DNA of 20,635 bases from positions 1-20,635 of the forward strand of contig JAEOTK010000021.1 of assembly GCA_016839875.1 (NCBI GenBank), written 5' to 3'. Shown piece by piece: positions 8,706-16,600 of this stretch. The notes under the pieces were generated by a model that was not told the DNA's origin, ran no database searches, and saw only the letters and a list, made by a program, of their open reading frames with translations. Source of the stretch: Candidatus Heimdallarchaeota archaeon (GTDB taxonomy: Archaea > Asgardarchaeota > Heimdallarchaeia > Heimdallarchaeales > Heimdallarchaeaceae). Position numbers and translations under genes: made by a program. Positions within the stretch are counted from its first letter, which is position 1; each line of letters opens with the position of its first letter.

Positions 8706-8730
8706 AATTTAGTTAGAATTAATCTAAATT
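8706..8730 (+). promoter_or_regulatory. inverted repeat in the 5' leader of the propeller gene
   Basis: AATTTAG at 8706-8712 pairs with CTAAATT at 8724-8730 (7 bp, 11-base loop). By the predicted transcription start near 8700 it would sit at the 5' tip of the mRNA. The downstream sequence GTTGATATT just before the ATG is shared with the second propeller gene. Confidence 0.35.
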
Positions 8731-8752
8731 AAATCTAAAAACGGTTGATATT

Positions 8753-10792
8753 ATGAAAAAGAAAAAAACAAAATTATTTGTGAGTTTAAGCATACTAATT
8801 ATTGTTCTTCTAATAGGTGTTTATTCTCTTAATATTATTGGAACAAATTTCCTTGTCGATGATTTTCTTGATCAAAACACCACTAAATCATTAGATGAAT
8901 CTATTAGGAAATGGAATTTAACTGAAGTTATCTCAACAGAAAGTACTGCACATTCTCAATATCCATCTATAGCTATTGATTCAGCAGGTAATATTCACAT
9001 AGTTTGGGAAGATATCACTAACTATGCTGGAAGTGGAACAGAATCAGATATTTTTTACAAGTGTTGGGATACGGCATTATCTTCATGGACTATTACAGAA
9101 GTTGTATCAACGGAGAGTGCTACTCAAGGAGGATCTACTGCTCCTGCACTTGCAGTTGATTCTTCAGGGAACGTACATGTTGTTTGGGAAGGAGTTGAGA
9201 TTGCAGGTACCTTAAGCGAGCATCAGATTTTTTATAAATCTAGAAATGCTTTAACACAAACTTGGACTACAACTGAACTTGTTTCAAATGATAGTACAGA
9301 CTTTTCTGGATTTCCCTCTCTTGACATTGATAATTTTGGGAACATTCATGTTACTTGGTATGACCTCAGTGTCTATTCTGGAGCGGGAGCAGACTATGAT
9401 ATTTTCTATAAACGCAAAGATTTTGTTTCCTCCTCATGGACCATTACTGAAGTTGTTTCGACTGAAAGCACTCAAAATTCTGCTAGTCCTTCTCTGGCAG
9501 TTGATCCAGCAGGAAATGTCCACATAGCTTGGTACGATATGACAAATTATGCAAGTGCAGGATCAGATTGGGATATTTTCTACAAAAGATGGATTTCTTC
9601 TAACTCCTCTTGGACAATGACTGATGTTGTTTCCACGGAAAGTTCTGGAAGTTCTTATGCTCCATCTCTCGTAATTAATTCCTTTGATAATATCCATATT
9701 GCTTGGGCAGATATGTCAAATTATCTTGGAGCGGGAGCAGACTTGGACATTTTCTATAAGCGTTGGACTTCCTCCACATCATGGACTCTTACAGAAGTTG
9801 TGTCTACAACAAGCACTATGAATTCGGAATATCCCTCTCTTGCAGTTGATTTGAAGGGTGACATTCATATAACCTGGCAGGATATGACAAATTATGCAGG
9901 AAGTGGAGGAGATAATGATATTTTTTACAGACGATGTGATTATTCTTTCTCCTCTTGGGATCAGGTTGAAGTAATCTCCTCCGAAAGTGTGAGTTTATCA
10001 TTCTATCCTTCTCTAGCTATTGATACTGATGATAATGTCCATATAGCATGGGATGACATAACAAATTACAACGGAGCAGGTGGTTCAGATTATGATATCT
10101 TCTACAAAGTACTGTCAGGTCCTCCTGCTGCTCCTGAACTAGAATTCATTGTTCCCAATCCAATTGAAAATGATTCTGTAAATCTCAATTGGAGAGAAGT
10201 AAATTTTGCAACAGCATACCATGTTTATCACTCTACAGATTATATTGTGTCTGTAGAAGAACTTACTCCAATCACAACCACCTCATCTAGTAGTTATATC
10301 GACAATTCACCATCTGAAGGTTTAAATTACTATGTTGTTGTTGCAGAGAATTTTGCAGGTAATAGTTCCCTTTCCAACTGTCAGTATGTCAATATGATAA
10401 TTCCAGAACTTGAAACACCAGAATTATCTCATCTCATACCAAATCCTACAGATTCAAGTAGTGTTGCTTTAGTATGGGATAGTGTAGATGGTGCAATTGA
10501 ATACTATGTTTATAGATCGAATTCTTATATCTGGACAGTTGAAGGGTTAACTCCTATAGCAACAGTTGGATCAAATTCTTATGTAGACACCCTCCCCTCA
10601 CAAGACTACTATTTCTTTGTGATTGTCGCTAATGATGGTATAAGAAACAGCACTCATTCAAACTGTGAATATGTCGAGTACAAAATTCCCTCTTTAGATG
10701 AATTTGTTATAATTTCAAGTCTAATTGTTACTACGTCTGTGTTATTTTTTGTAATCACCAGAATCAGGAAGAAAAATCCTAAACAGAACTAG
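8753..10792 (+). CDS. cell-surface seven-blade propeller protein with two FN3-like domains and C-terminal anchor
   Basis: An exported, membrane-anchored protein of 679 residues. Residues 1-30 are a lysine-rich N-terminus plus hydrophobic stretch (signal peptide or anchor). Residues 57-456 hold seven repeats of 57-59 residues (the last is shorter), each reading roughly T-E-V-V-S-T-E-S-T, P-S-L-A-V-D, G-N-V-H-I-A-W, D-I-F-Y-K-R, S-S-W-T. The Asp-box-like D-x-x-G-N-x-H-x-x-W and the count of seven suggest a closed beta-propeller. Two FN3-like domains follow at 457-548 and 549-643, sharing P-N-P and Y-H/Y-V-Y-H/R-S. A hydrophobic helix at about 651-669 with a basic tail anchors it. Many N-x-S/T sites suggest glycosylation. 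Binding or adhesion is inferred; no catalytic site is visible. A paralogue starts at 20358. Confidence 0.85.
   Translation: MKKKKTKLFVSLSILIIVLLIGVYSLNIIGTNFLVDDFLDQNTTKSLDESIRKWNLTEVISTESTAHSQYPSIAIDSAGNIHIVWEDITNYAGSGTESDIFYKCWDTALSSWTITEVVSTESATQGGSTAPALAVDSSGNVHVVWEGVEIAGTLSEHQIFYKSRNALTQTWTTTELVSNDSTDFSGFPSLDIDNFGNIHVTWYDLSVYSGAGADYDIFYKRKDFVSSSWTITEVVSTESTQNSASPSLAVDPAGNVHIAWYDMTNYASAGSDWDIFYKRWISSNSSWTMTDVVSTESSGSSYAPSLVINSFDNIHIAWADMSNYLGAGADLDIFYKRWTSSTSWTLTEVVSTTSTMNSEYPSLAVDLKGDIHITWQDMTNYAGSGGDNDIFYRRCDYSFSSWDQVEVISSESVSLSFYPSLAIDTDDNVHIAWDDITNYNGAGGSDYDIFYKVLSGPPAAPELEFIVPNPIENDSVNLNWREVNFATAYHVYHSTDYIVSVEELTPITTTSSSSYIDNSPSEGLNYYVVVAENFAGNSSLSNCQYVNMIIPELETPELSHLIPNPTDSSSVALVWDSVDGAIEYYVYRSNSYIWTVEGLTPIATVGSNSYVDTLPSQDYYFFVIVANDGIRNSTHSNCEYVEYKIPSLDEFVIISSLIVTTSVLFFVITRIRKKNPKQN
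8921..10120 (+). repeat. seven tandem propeller-blade repeats of about 174 bp
   Basis: Blades begin at residues 57, 115, 174, 232, 290, 347 and 406 of the surface protein. Blades 3 and 5 share a 16-base identical stretch (9380-9395 and 9728-9743), and blades 4 and 6 share an 18-base one (9536-9553 and 9881-9898), both about two blades apart. This hints at duplication of a two-blade unit. Confidence 0.8.
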
Positions 10793-10804
10793 TTTTAACT
10801 AGTT
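10787..10804. terminator. perfect 18-base palindrome between convergent genes
   Basis: AACTAGTT, two T, AACTAGTT. The palindrome contains the TAG stop of the propeller gene and reaches the TGA stop (10804-10806) of the convergent aminotransferase. A run of T follows on the plus strand (10809-10814), and the minus-strand exit reads into a T-rich stretch as well. Probable bidirectional terminator. Confidence 0.5.
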
Positions 10805-12012
10805 CATATTTTTTCTATCTTCTCAAATACCAAAGTCATTTTATCAATAAAAAATTCTATTTCTTCTTTCTTCAAGTTCAATGGTGGGAGTAACCGCAGA
10901 AGTTCCTTTCCTAGACTTAATCCTATCATTATTCCTTCTTTTAATAGTTCATCTTTAATAGCAATGATTATTTCTTTACTTGTTTTATCTCGATATGGTT
11001 GTATTTGAATTCCAATAATCATCCCAAAAGATCTTATTTCTTTCACAAAAGGATATTCAAAGGAACTAAAAAACTCTGATAATTGTTGAATAGTTTTTTG
11101 ACTTCCTTCTATTATGTTCTCAGATTCTATAATCTCCACAAAAGTTTTAGCTACAGCTGCTCCTAATGGATCTAGCTGATGTGACTGAACATAGTATCTC
11201 TGATCCTGAGGAATTCTAGTTTCAAGTTGAGCATAAGTTGCAATTGCACTTACTGGATAACCAGATCCAAGAGATTTACCCATTGCAATAATATCTGGTT
11301 CAATATCATAATGCATAAAACCAAATTTCTTCCCTGATCTTCCAAAACCAGTTGTCACTTCATTTACAATGATTAGTCCTTCAGCTTTCCGAACTCTTTT
11401 ACTTACTTCTTTGACATATTCTGTGCAAGGTTTATGTATACCTCCACTAACTATTATAGGTTCAAGAACGAAAGCAGCTGGAGAGAAAGATTCATCCTGG
11501 AACAATCCATCTAATGACGGTAACAATTCTTCTAAACAAACGCAATTATCAGTTTCACATGTTCTATAAGGAATCTTAAGCTTCTCTTCAATATTTGAAG
11601 TATAAGAAATAGATTTGGCAGTTCCATATGCACCACAGTAAGAATCTTGTAAGGAGATAATATGATCTCTTCCTGTAATTCTTTTTGCTAGGTTAATAGC
11701 AAATTCTACTGCTTCACTGCCACTATTTAGAAACGTTATTTTATCGAATGCACCAGGAATAAATTTCAAAATTGTTTCAGCTGAATCGATTGTAATAGGA
11801 GCAAGAAATCTATTATTTCTATGAATCAGTTTTTCTGATTGACATTTTATTGTTTGAATAATTTCTGGATGGTTATGTCCCAGATGTAAGCACCAAACTC
11901 CAGAAGTACAATCCAGATATTTGTTTCCTTCAACATCCCTTATCCAGGATCCTTCAGCTCTATTAACTAAAATATTTTCGAATTCGTTTGTTTGAAGAAT
12001 GTGTTCGAACAT
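10804..12012 (-). CDS. class III aminotransferase, last gene of the purine-type operon
   Basis: PLP-dependent aminotransferase of fold type I, class III (ornithine/GABA/beta-alanine-type), 402 residues, full length and cytoplasmic. Visible landmarks are the N-S-G-S-E-A phosphate-binding turn at 96-101, E-P-I-I-V-S-G-G at 184-191, N-E-V-T-T-G-F-G-R-S-G at 217-227, and the Schiff-base lysine Lys246 in M-G-K-S-L-G-S-G-Y-P. Position 217 is Asn (codon AAT) where most class III enzymes have the Asp that holds the PLP ring nitrogen. A small Cys cluster (C152, C157, C159) lies in the middle. It follows the XdhC-type gene by 19 bases. Its place in the operon suggests transamination of an amino acid or beta-amino acid made during heterocycle breakdown. 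The substrate cannot be read from sequence. Confidence 0.85.
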   Translation of the reverse strand: MFEHILQTNEFENILVNRAEGSWIRDVEGNKYLDCTSGVWCLHLGHNHPEIIQTIKCQSEKLIHRNNRFLAPITIDSAETILKFIPGAFDKITFLNSGSEAVEFAINLAKRITGRDHIISLQDSYCGAYGTAKSISYTSNIEEKLKIPYRTCETDNCVCLEELLPSLDGLFQDESFSPAAFVLEPIIVSGGIHKPCTEYVKEVSKRVRKAEGLIIVNEVTTGFGRSGKKFGFMHYDIEPDIIAMGKSLGSGYPVSAIATYAQLETRIPQDQRYYVQSHQLDPLGAAVAKTFVEIIESENIIEGSQKTIQQLSEFFSSFEYPFVKEIRSFGMIIGIQIQPYRDKTSKEIIIAIKDELLKEGIMIGLSLGKELLRLLPPLNLKKEEIEFFIDKMTLVFEKIEKI

Positions 12013-12031
12013 TTCTTTTCAAAATACTCTA

Positions 12032-12997
12032 CTACTCCCTATTTTTTACTTTTATTATCTCAGCCGCAATACTGATTGCAATTTCCTCAGGTGTGTGACT
12101 TTTAATCTTCAATCCAATTGGCGAGTAAATCTGATCTAGAAGTGATTTTGAAATCCCCTTTTTCTCTAGATTTTCAAATACTTGTTCTTTCTTTGAAGCA
12201 CTTGCTAACATTCCAATATATCTACAGTTCTTTGAAATGATTTTTTCTAGTACTAGTTCATCAGATTTATGTCCGAAGGTCATGATAGTAACGTAGATGT
12301 TTTTTCCTTCTGGAATGAAAGATGTAATTTGCTCGTAAGATATAACATGTTTTTCATGTGCATAGAGATTTGCGTTCATTGTAGGAAGCTCTTCTCTATC
12401 ATCATAGACAGTTATGTGAAAACCTAGTATTTCCATGATACAAGATAACGCTAGTGAAACATGACCTCCACCTATTATGAAAAGTCTATCCCTGATTCCC
12501 ACATTCTCCTGATAAGTCCATGAAGTTCCCTTTTCAAAGTATATTTGATCCTTATCTAAATTTTTTCCAGATTCGAGATTTAACCCTCTCTCGCTGATAG
12601 TTAGAATACCCGGCTGAGCTTCAGTAAAACATTTGATAATTTCTCTAACTATTGATTTGTCTTTTTCTTTAACAGGAACTAATGCAAAAGACTGTGAACC
12701 GGAACAAATCATCCCCGAACTATCTTCGACTCCTTCATTAATATGTTCAAGATGAACTTTTATTGGAGCACCTTTGGCTTCTAAGAGCAGTATTTGCGCT
12801 CGATCTAGTAATTGGTGTTCAGAATTACCTCCACCAACAGTTCCCATGACTCTATCTTCCATCACGAACATTTTTGCTCCAGGTACATTAGGTGCAGAAC
12901 CTATTCTTTCGATTATGGACACTAGAACGACATTCTTTCCTTGTTCTAATTCAGCAAAAGTTGATTTCCAATAGTTCTCTTCATTCATTCTAAACAT
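12032..12997 (-). CDS. XdhC/CoxI-family molybdenum hydroxylase maturation protein
   Basis: Accessory protein of the XdhC/YqeB/CoxI family, 321 residues. XdhC proteins bind molybdenum cofactor and help load or sulfurate it before insertion into xanthine dehydrogenase. The N-terminal domain has G-S-A-P-N-V-P-G-A-K-M (33-43; the usual Arg is Asn here), G-T-V-G-G-G (52-57) and G-M-I-C-S-G (95-100). The C-terminal Rossmann domain has I-I-G-G-G-H-V (174-180), Y-I-G-M-L-A-S (260-266) and the family ending P-I-G-L-K-I followed by T-P-E-E-I-A-I-S-I-A-A-E. The ATG at 12997 overlaps the stop of the Mo-subunit gene; in-frame ATGs at 12988 and 12984 are close rivals. It sits directly after the enzyme it should mature. 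Confidence 0.88.
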   Translation of the reverse strand: MFRMNEENYWKSTFAELEQGKNVVLVSIIERIGSAPNVPGAKMFVMEDRVMGTVGGGNSEHQLLDRAQILLLEAKGAPIKVHLEHINEGVEDSSGMICSGSQSFALVPVKEKDKSIVREIIKCFTEAQPGILTISERGLNLESGKNLDKDQIYFEKGTSWTYQENVGIRDRLFIIGGGHVSLALSCIMEILGFHITVYDDREELPTMNANLYAHEKHVISYEQITSFIPEGKNIYVTIMTFGHKSDELVLEKIISKNCRYIGMLASASKKEQVFENLEKKGISKSLLDQIYSPIGLKIKSHTPEEIAISIAAEIIKVKNRE

Positions 12998-15245
12998 CTA
13001 TTTCCTTAATCTCTTCATATAGATAGAGAAGTAATTTCTCGGGTGTAAGTGGTGCTGAAAAACACCATTTTTTGTCTTTGTTGAAAGCTTGTGCAGCATT
13101 CTTCAAAGCAAAGTAAGCTCCTATTCCATACATAAATGGTGGTTCTCCTATTGCTTTTGATTTCAGAACTGCGTATGGATTTTCAACATCTTCTAGAAAC
13201 TTTGTTTCAATTTCTGGTGCAAAATGCACGTCTGGTACTTTGTATGTCGCAAGTCCATCAGAAATTAATTTACCATTCTCATACACTAATTCTTCAAGAG
13301 TTACCCAACCCATTCCTTGAACTAATCCTCCTTCAACTTGACCCAAATCAATCAGATAATTCAAACTTTTACCAGCATCATGAACAACATGAACTTTATC
13401 CATAGTATAGGTACCTCTTAAGCAATCAACGGTGACTTCAGTTACAGCTGTTCCAAATGCATGATAAGCAAAAGGTTGTCCCTTCTCTTTTTCATTATCA
13501 AAATGTATTCCAGGTGTTGCATAGTAAGCTTGAGCTGCAAGATTTACTCGGTTAATGTAAGCTTCCCAAACTAGCTCTTTCCATGAAAGATCTGTTTTCT
13601 TTCCATCAAGGAAAATTTTCTCGTTTTCTATACCGATGGTTCCTTCACCTAATTTCTGCGAAGCAACATTTAGTAAGCGTTCGATTATTTTCCTGCAAGC
13701 AATTTCAGTTGCTTTTCCATTCAGGTCGGCTCCACTACTCGCTGAGGTTGGGGATGTATTAATCACACGAGTCGTATTTGTGCTTTCAATACGAATTCTT
13801 TCTGGATTAATTGATAGAGCTCGAGCAGCAATTGTCTTAATCTTTGTATATACTCCTTGACCCATTTCAATTGCACCAGTACTTACTCCTACACTACCAT
13901 CCCAATAGACATTCACAAGAGCACCAGCTTGATTCATAAAAGTAGCAGTAAATGAAATACCAAAACAGACAGGCATTACAGAAATTCCTTTCTTGATGAA
14001 CTTACTTGTTTTATTGAATTCTTCTTGATTTCTTTTTAGTTCTTGGAAGTTAGAGTCTTGTAAAACTTGTGAGAAACTTCTTTTTGCAGTTGCATTTTCA
14101 ACTTGCATCCCATAAGGAAATTGATCTCCTTCATCTAACAGATTCTTCTCTTGTAAGACACTAACAGGAATACCTGATTCATCTGCAATATGAGAAATTG
14201 CACATTCCATAACATACATAGCTTGAGGAGCACCAAAACCTCTCATTGCTGTGAAGGGTACAAGATTTGTTTTGCAGGAAAATGCAGTTACACGAACATT
14301 GGGAATGAAGTAGGCATTAGTAGCATGAAATAGTGTTCTGCCAAGTATAGCTGTTGATAGATCTGCTGCAGCACCAGCATTTTGATAATAATCTGCTTCA
14401 AAAGCTAGGATTTTACCTTCTTTATCAAGCCCTATTTTATAATCCGTTGAATAAGGATGACGTTTACCTGTTACAACCATGTCTTCATGTCTATCAAGAA
14501 CTAGTTTGACAGGTCTCTTTGTGTAATAAGCTCCTAGTGCGCATATAGCAGCCCAAGCAGTGGCTTGGTCTTCTTTACCACCAAATCCTCCACCGATTCT
14601 TCTCACATCAACCTCAATATTGTTCATATCATAGGCTAGTATATCTGCTACGGTACTTTGAACAGTTGAAGGATTTTGCGTAGCAGAATAAAGTAATAAT
14701 CTTCCCTCTTCTTGAGGAATGGCTAAACAACCTTGTGTTTCCATATAGACATGATCTTGTCCTCCTGAATCTGCTCTTCCTTCAACTATGGTTTCACAGT
14801 TTTCCCAAACTGAATCAATGTCTCCTAAAGTAAAAGTCCTTGAAGGAGCAATCAAAGAACCTTTCTTCGCTGCTTCTCTGGGATCGAAGATACCTGGAAG
14901 TTCTTCAAATTCAACAACAATTAGTTCTTGTGCTTTTTCAGCTTGAGCTTTTGTTTCTGCATAAATAACTGCAATAGGTTGACCAATAAAATCTACCAAT
15001 TTCTCAGCAAGAAGCTCTTCATCCTGAATAATTCTACCAAGTTGATTTTCTCCTGGAATATCCTTAGCAATGATAACTTTGACAACCCCTTCATACTCTA
15101 CAGCTGGCTGAATATCTAGTTTCTTGATTTTACCATGAGGAATACTAGAAACAAAAACAGCTGTATGGAGCACGTTCTTAGGTTCAGGAATATCATCTAC
15201 GAAGATTGATTCTCCTTTTGTATGGGGAGGAATTAGATCATTCAT
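12990..15245 (-). CDS. xanthine dehydrogenase-type molybdenum-binding subunit
   Basis: Large catalytic subunit of a molybdenum hydroxylase, 751 residues, without the iron-sulfur or FAD domains, which are in the preceding gene. Compared with bovine XDH, the key residues appear present: Gln190 in A-T-Q-N-P (Gln767), G-G-G-F-G-G-K-E at 218-225 with Glu225 (Glu802), Arg335 in A-M-R-G-F-G-A-P-Q (Arg880), S-P-T-S-A-S at 498-503 (cofactor loop), E-M-G-Q-G at 460-464, and catalytic Glu701 in A-I-G-E-P-P (Glu1261). The pair Glu802/Arg880 equivalents is the purine-binding signature, so hypoxanthine, xanthine or a related purine is the likely substrate. The start codon overlaps the previous stop as ATGA and has a perfect GGAGGTG five bases upstream. 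Confidence 0.93.
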   Translation of the reverse strand: MNDLIPPHTKGESIFVDDIPEPKNVLHTAVFVSSIPHGKIKKLDIQPAVEYEGVVKVIIAKDIPGENQLGRIIQDEELLAEKLVDFIGQPIAVIYAETKAQAEKAQELIVVEFEELPGIFDPREAAKKGSLIAPSRTFTLGDIDSVWENCETIVEGRADSGGQDHVYMETQGCLAIPQEEGRLLLYSATQNPSTVQSTVADILAYDMNNIEVDVRRIGGGFGGKEDQATAWAAICALGAYYTKRPVKLVLDRHEDMVVTGKRHPYSTDYKIGLDKEGKILAFEADYYQNAGAAADLSTAILGRTLFHATNAYFIPNVRVTAFSCKTNLVPFTAMRGFGAPQAMYVMECAISHIADESGIPVSVLQEKNLLDEGDQFPYGMQVENATAKRSFSQVLQDSNFQELKRNQEEFNKTSKFIKKGISVMPVCFGISFTATFMNQAGALVNVYWDGSVGVSTGAIEMGQGVYTKIKTIAARALSINPERIRIESTNTTRVINTSPTSASSGADLNGKATEIACRKIIERLLNVASQKLGEGTIGIENEKIFLDGKKTDLSWKELVWEAYINRVNLAAQAYYATPGIHFDNEKEKGQPFAYHAFGTAVTEVTVDCLRGTYTMDKVHVVHDAGKSLNYLIDLGQVEGGLVQGMGWVTLEELVYENGKLISDGLATYKVPDVHFAPEIETKFLEDVENPYAVLKSKAIGEPPFMYGIGAYFALKNAAQAFNKDKKWCFSAPLTPEKLLLYLYEEIKEIDV

Positions 15246-16600
15246 AGAGACACCTCCAATTCAGGAAATAGCTCCACAAAATGAGCATAAATCAATTGTC
15301 TGAGAAGTAATCTCTTGTATTTTGCACTCCCTCGAACATCATCAATTGGACTGATTTCTGTATTTGCAATTCGAGCAGCTTCTTTGACAACTTCAGCTGT
15401 TATCTCTTTATTTTCAAGAAACTCACAAGCTTTTTCGAGATATATCGGAATTGGTCCTACTCCCCCTCCAGACATATGTGGTTCCTTTATTTTGTTATCT
15501 TCAAGTTTTAATGATAATGCACTATTAACACTGGCAATATCCATATACATTCGTTTAGCAACTTTTTCAAAGGAGAGCATTTTCTTCTCCTTCTTAATTC
15601 TAAACCATTCTAATATTTCCCTCTCCTTAAGATCAAGAATCTTATACCCTTTGAATAGGTCTTTGAGTTTAATAATTCGACTTGTTCCATTAGATAGTAA
15701 ACTGATATCTGCATCCAGTGCAAGGAAATAGATAGTAAGATCACCAATCGGAGAAGCATTAACAACATTTCCACCAATAGATGCTTGTTGCCTTATAGGG
15801 AGAGTTGAAACCCTTGAGAAATGTTTAGCGGTATCAAAGAGATTATTCAAATCTTCAGATGTGCGAATAGATTCTATATCTGCAGCTGCTCCAACATAAA
15901 CAAACCCTTCATCCGACCAAATCTTATCAAATCCTAATTCAGTCAAGAACACAGGATCATCAACTGTCTGTCTATTGACAAATAAATCAGTTCCACCTGC
16001 AACGAAAGTACCTTTTTTGAGTTCAGGCTTAATTATTATTTTCTTAAGCTTCTCAGCTATCTCAGAAAAATAACTAGGAAGGTAATTAGCTTCAATGAGC
16101 GCTTGAATTCTTCCCTTGGAATCATCTAAAGATATGATCTTCTTGTTTGCTAAATCAGCTGCTCTCAAGATAGAATTATATCCTGTGCATCTACAGATAT
16201 TTCCTTCAATGGCTGTTATAATTTCAGTATTTTTGAGATTGTCGTTCATGAAATAGGCCATTAGAGCAATAACAAAACCTGGAGTACAATAACCGCATTG
16301 TGAACCTCCTTCATCGAAAATAGCTTGTTGAACTGGATTTAGATCATCAAGATTTATACCTTCTATAGTTACTACATGTTTCCCTTCAATTTTTCCCAAT
16401 GGAAGGATACAGGAATTCATTGCTTTATACTTGACTTCTTCTCCTTTTAGTTCTCCAACTAACACCATGCAGGCTCCACAATCTCCCTCATGGCATCCTT
16501 CTTTCACTCCCTTGAATCCTAATTTTCTGATAAAATCGAGTGTATGAATCCCAGGTGATTCACTGGTTTCTACTATATTTCGATTTAGTATGAATTTCAT
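15242..16600 (-). CDS. xanthine dehydrogenase-type fused [2Fe-2S]-FAD subunit
   Basis: Electron-transfer subunit, 452 residues. The N-terminal plant-type ferredoxin has C36-x4-C41-x2-C44 and C64. The second, helical [2Fe-2S] domain has C102-x2-C105 and C136-x-C138, so all eight ligands are present. The FAD domain begins near residue 190 with A-G-G-T-D-L at 201-206 and S-I-G-G-N-V-V-N-A-S-P-I-G-D at 274-287, followed by the CODH-type C-terminal flavoprotein domain to the end. Electrons would pass from molybdenum through the two clusters to FAD and then NAD(P) or another acceptor. FeS and FAD fused with a separate Mo subunit resembles bacterial XdhA/XdhB rather than the split E. coli arrangement. 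Its ATG overlaps the PLP-enzyme stop as ATGA. Confidence 0.93.
   Translation of the reverse strand: MKFILNRNIVETSESPGIHTLDFIRKLGFKGVKEGCHEGDCGACMVLVGELKGEEVKYKAMNSCILPLGKIEGKHVVTIEGINLDDLNPVQQAIFDEGGSQCGYCTPGFVIALMAYFMNDNLKNTEIITAIEGNICRCTGYNSILRAADLANKKIISLDDSKGRIQALIEANYLPSYFSEIAEKLKKIIIKPELKKGTFVAGGTDLFVNRQTVDDPVFLTELGFDKIWSDEGFVYVGAAADIESIRTSEDLNNLFDTAKHFSRVSTLPIRQQASIGGNVVNASPIGDLTIYFLALDADISLLSNGTSRIIKLKDLFKGYKILDLKEREILEWFRIKKEKKMLSFEKVAKRMYMDIASVNSALSLKLEDNKIKEPHMSGGGVGPIPIYLEKACEFLENKEITAEVVKEAARIANTEISPIDDVRGSAKYKRLLLRQLIYAHFVELFPELEVSL
15251..15257 (-). promoter_or_regulatory. ribosome binding site of the Mo-subunit gene
   Basis: Minus-strand GGAGGTG, a full match to the archaeal anti-Shine-Dalgarno, five bases before the ATG at 15245 and embedded in the 3' end of the FeS-FAD subunit gene. 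It is the strongest such site in the operon, as if the Mo subunit must be made at a high rate. Confidence 0.7.

Noticed and set aside
15315..15731. 138-codon open frame on the plus strand inside the FeS-FAD subunit gene.
   Set aside because: It is antisense to a gene with all cofactor motifs, shows only a low-complexity hydrophobic/Ser-Ile-Leu composition and has no ribosome binding site or promoter.
12990..16600. Possible selenoprotein features (selenium-dependent molybdenum hydroxylase).
   Set aside because: No in-frame UGA inside the XDH genes and no SECIS-like hairpin noticed; XdhC-family proteins also serve selenium-free enzymes.
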